A stretch of 18,112 bases of DNA, from NCBI GenBank assembly GCA_029865405.1, contig JAOUGZ010000012.1, positions 1 through 18,112 of the forward strand, read 5' to 3'. This stretch comes from Betaproteobacteria bacterium (GTDB lineage: Bacteria > Pseudomonadota > Gammaproteobacteria > Burkholderiales > SG8-39). The notes below the pieces were generated by a model. That model saw only the letters and a list, made by a program, of their open reading frames with translations. It was not told the DNA's origin and made no database searches. This document shows positions 16,187-18,112 of this stretch, piece by piece (within the stretch, counting starts at the first letter, position 1; every line of letters begins with the position of its first letter). The position numbers and the translations under genes were made by a program.

Positions 16187-17545
16187 GTGAAACCGGTCAT
16201 CGCCCTCGTCGGGCGGCCCAATGTCGGCAAGTCGACGCTGTTCAACCGGCTGACACGCCGGCGCGACGCCATCGTCGTCGACGTGCCCGGCGTGACGCGC
16301 GACCGCCACTATGGCGAAGGCCGGATCGGCGTGCGCCCGTTCATCGCCATCGACACGGGCGGGCTCGAGCCTGGCGCCAAGAGCGGCATCTTCGCCGAGA
16401 TGGGCCGCCAGGCCGAGCAGGCGATGGCGGAGGCCGACGCCGTCGTGTTCCTCACCGACGGCCAGAGCGGGCTGCACGCGGACGACCGGGCGATCGCCGC
16501 GCGCCTGCGCAAGCTCGGCGCGCGCATCTGGCTGGTGGTCAACAAGTGCGAGGGCAAGCCGAGCGACGCCGCGGTGGCCGAGTTCCACGCGCTCGGCCTG
16601 GGCCAGCCCAACGCCATCTCGGCCGCGCACGGCGAGGGCGTCGGCGACCTGATCGAAGGCGTGCTCGCGCAGTTCCCCGAGGCGAGCGCCGACGCCGACG
16701 AGGCGCGCGACAAGCATCCGCGCGTCGCCATCGTCGGGCGCCCCAACGTCGGCAAGTCGACGCTGGTCAACGCGCTGGTCGGCGAAGAGCGCGTGATCGC
16801 CTTCGAAGAGCCGGGCACCACGCGCGACGCCATCGAGGTGCCGTTCGAGCGCGGCGGCCGGCGCTACACGCTGATCGACACGGCCGGGCTGCGCAAGCGC
16901 GGCAAGCAGGGCGAGACGGTGGAGAAGTTCTCCATCGTGAAGACGCTGCAGGCGATCGAGCAGTCCAACGTCGCCGTGCTGGTGCTGGACGCCGTCGACG
17001 GCGTGTCCGAGCAGGATGCGCACGTCGCGGGCTACATCCTCGAGCGCGCGCGCGCGCTGGTGGTGGTCGTGAACAAGTGGGACGCCGCCGACAAGGCGGC
17101 GCGCGAGCGCATCAAGCGCGAGCTCGCCTGGAAGCTCGGGTTCCTCAGCTTTGCCGAGACCCATACGTTGTCGGCGAAGAGCGGCAAGGGGATGGGCGAG
17201 CTGATGCGCTCGGTGGACGCGGCCTACGCCGCCGCCATGGCGAAGATGCCGACGCCGAAGCTCACGCGCGCGCTGATCGCCGCGGTGGAACGCCAGGCGC
17301 CGCCGCGCAAGGGCCTGCGGCGCCCGAAGCTGCGCTACGCGCACCAGGGCGGGCACAACCCGCCGCGCATCATCATCCACGGCAATTCCCTCGACCAGCT
17401 GCCCGAGAGCTACCGGCGCTATCTCGAGGGCGTGTTTCGCGACACGTTCGCGTTGCGCGGCACGCCGATGCGCGTCGAGTTCCGCACCGGGCGCAATCCT
17501 TACGCCGGACGCGGGCCGGCGCCACGGCGCAGCAAGGCGCCCTAG
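16187..17545 (+). CDS. der: Ribosome biogenesis GTPase Der (EngA)
   Basis: A tandem GTPase of 452 residues needed for maturation of the 50S ribosomal subunit. Domain 1 has the P-loop GRPNVGKST at 9-17, then DTGG and 'NKCEG'; domain 2 repeats the same P-loop near 184-192, with '[10 protein letters not shown]' and 'VVNKWD'. The C-terminal KH-like domain (about 360-440) has '[20 protein letters not shown]' and '[17 protein letters not shown]'. The start is GTG 16187, directly before '[16 protein letters not shown]'; no strong ribosome binding site precedes it. It is the last gene of the ndk operon. Its TAG stop shares two bases with the stop of a convergent gene, and hfq, often next in this class, is absent here. 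Confidence 0.99.
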   Translation: MKPVIALVGRPNVGKSTLFNRLTRRRDAIVVDVPGVTRDRHYGEGRIGVRPFIAIDTGGLEPGAKSGIFAEMGRQAEQAMAEADAVVFLTDGQSGLHADDRAIAARLRKLGARIWLVVNKCEGKPSDAAVAEFHALGLGQPNAISAAHGEGVGDLIEGVLAQFPEASADADEARDKHPRVAIVGRPNVGKSTLVNALVGEERVIAFEEPGTTRDAIEVPFERGGRRYTLIDTAGLRKRGKQGETVEKFSIVKTLQAIEQSNVAVLVLDAVDGVSEQDAHVAGYILERARALVVVVNKWDAADKAARERIKRELAWKLGFLSFAETHTLSAKSGKGMGELMRSVDAAYAAAMAKMPTPKLTRALIAAVERQAPPRKGLRRPKLRYAHQGGHNPPRIIIHGNSLDQLPESYRRYLEGVFRDTFALRGTPMRVEFRTGRNPYAGRGPAPRRSKAP

Positions 17546-18112
17546 TCCCTGGCGTAGGGCCGGAACGCGGCGACGCATGGCTCGCCGCGCTGCGCGTGGC
17601 AGCGCAGCAGCCTGAAGACGGGTTGCGTTATCGCGTCGCGCAAGAGCGGCGCCTGCGCGTGCCACAGGCGCATCGCCTGATCCGGGCGTCCCGCGGCGAT
17701 TGCGCCGCTCATGCCCGCCATGAGCAGGTATTCGCGCGCATCCGCGCCCAGGTTCTCGGTCCCCTGCAAGAGGGCGGCGGCGAGGCGCGCCATGCTGGGC
17801 GCATCGCGCGCGCCCACCGCCTGGAACAGCGCGATCCACTGCTGCTGGAATTCATGCAGCGAGTGCACGCAGGACGCGCCGGCGATGCGCGACCACAGCG
17901 GCGCAGCTTCGCTCGCCGGCAGCGCCGTGTTCACGCGTTCGGCGATGCGCAGCAGGCTGTGCAGCCATACGTCGTATTGACGCGCCTCGCGGCAGGCGAG
18001 CAGGCGCAGCTGCACCACCTCGAGATCCTTCTGCAGCTGCGGCGGGATGTCCTGCGGCGCGGGCGGCGTCAGGTGGACGAGGAAATCGCGCGCGTAGCGC
18101 GCCTGGCGCGTG
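17542..18112 (-). CDS. Protein of unknown function, C-terminal part (5' end outside window)
   Basis: The minus-strand frame is open from the window edge to a TAG at 17544-17542, giving at least 190 codons; a GTG at 18018 is internal rather than a sure start, because the frame continues to the edge with ordinary protein-like sequence ('[20 protein letters not shown]'). The visible part has no signal peptide or membrane segment. It looks alpha-helical, with leucine- and alanine-rich stretches such as '[20 protein letters not shown]', '[12 protein letters not shown]' and '[12 protein letters not shown]', and helix pairs reminiscent of TPR-like repeats. I do not recognise the family and assign no function. 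It converges on der with stop codons sharing two bases, leaving no room for a terminator between them. The plus-strand frame at 17711-17980 is judged a shadow. Confidence 0.7.
   Translation of the reverse strand, partial: TRQARYARDFLVHLTPPAPQDIPPQLQKDLEVVQLRLLACREARQYDVWLHSLLRIAERVNTALPASEAAPLWSRIAGASCVHSLHEFQQQWIALFQAVGARDAPSMARLAAALLQGTENLGADAREYLLMAGMSGAIAAGRPDQAMRLWHAQAPLLRDAITQPVFRLLRCHAQRGEPCVAAFRPYARD

Overview
This window looks like a chromosomal segment of a high-GC betaproteobacterium. Three things suggest this: a Bug/TctC-type periplasmic binding protein at the left edge; the gene order accA-tilS, then ndk-rlmN-pilW-rodZ-ispG-hisS-yfgM-bamB-der, which is typical of that class; and promoter -10 boxes of the form TAGAAT/CAGAAT followed by C-rich sequence. 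Nearly all of it is coding on the plus strand. I saw no tRNA, rRNA, CRISPR array, insertion sequence or prophage gene.

Left block (1-2923), catabolic and partly decayed. It holds the 3' part of a tripartite tricarboxylate transporter-type solute-binding protein, an IlvD/Edd-family [2Fe-2S] dehydratase starting 2 nt downstream, and then, overlapping by ATGA, the remains of a 3-hydroxyisobutyrate/tartronate-semialdehyde reductase-type gene. That last gene keeps its NAD-binding start but jumps in frame to what looks like its extreme C terminus, so about 200 codons are missing. The layout suggests a former organic-acid or sugar-acid uptake and degradation operon with one broken gene.

Middle block (2859-6586). 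An HU-family DNA-binding protein has its own promoter and a strong ribosome binding site. A promoter at 3242-3270 then opens a tight, partly overlapping set: a small HNH endonuclease-like protein, a DUF6352-like protein of unknown function that probably starts at a non-standard CTG, a short AlkA-type DNA glycosylase, and a membrane-bound diguanylate cyclase with intact active and inhibitory sites. This set is the least explained part of the window and the best candidate for an undescribed functional grouping, though each member is a recognisable family.

Right block (6570-17545), housekeeping. accA (fatty acid synthesis) and tilS (tRNA-Ile lysidinylation) overlap by 32 nt. After an 84-nt gap with an extended -10 promoter, nine genes run with gaps of 15 nt or less: ndk, rlmN, pilW, rodZ, ispG, hisS, yfgM, bamB and der. 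They join nucleotide balance, rRNA/tRNA methylation, pilus assembly, cell-shape control, isoprenoid synthesis, histidyl-tRNA charging, secretion and outer-membrane assembly, and ribosome maturation.

Right edge (17542-18112). A minus-strand gene of unknown function converges on der, with stop codons sharing two bases, and runs off the window. The hfq gene that usually follows der in this class is therefore not next to it. I found no clearly new defence or mobile system.
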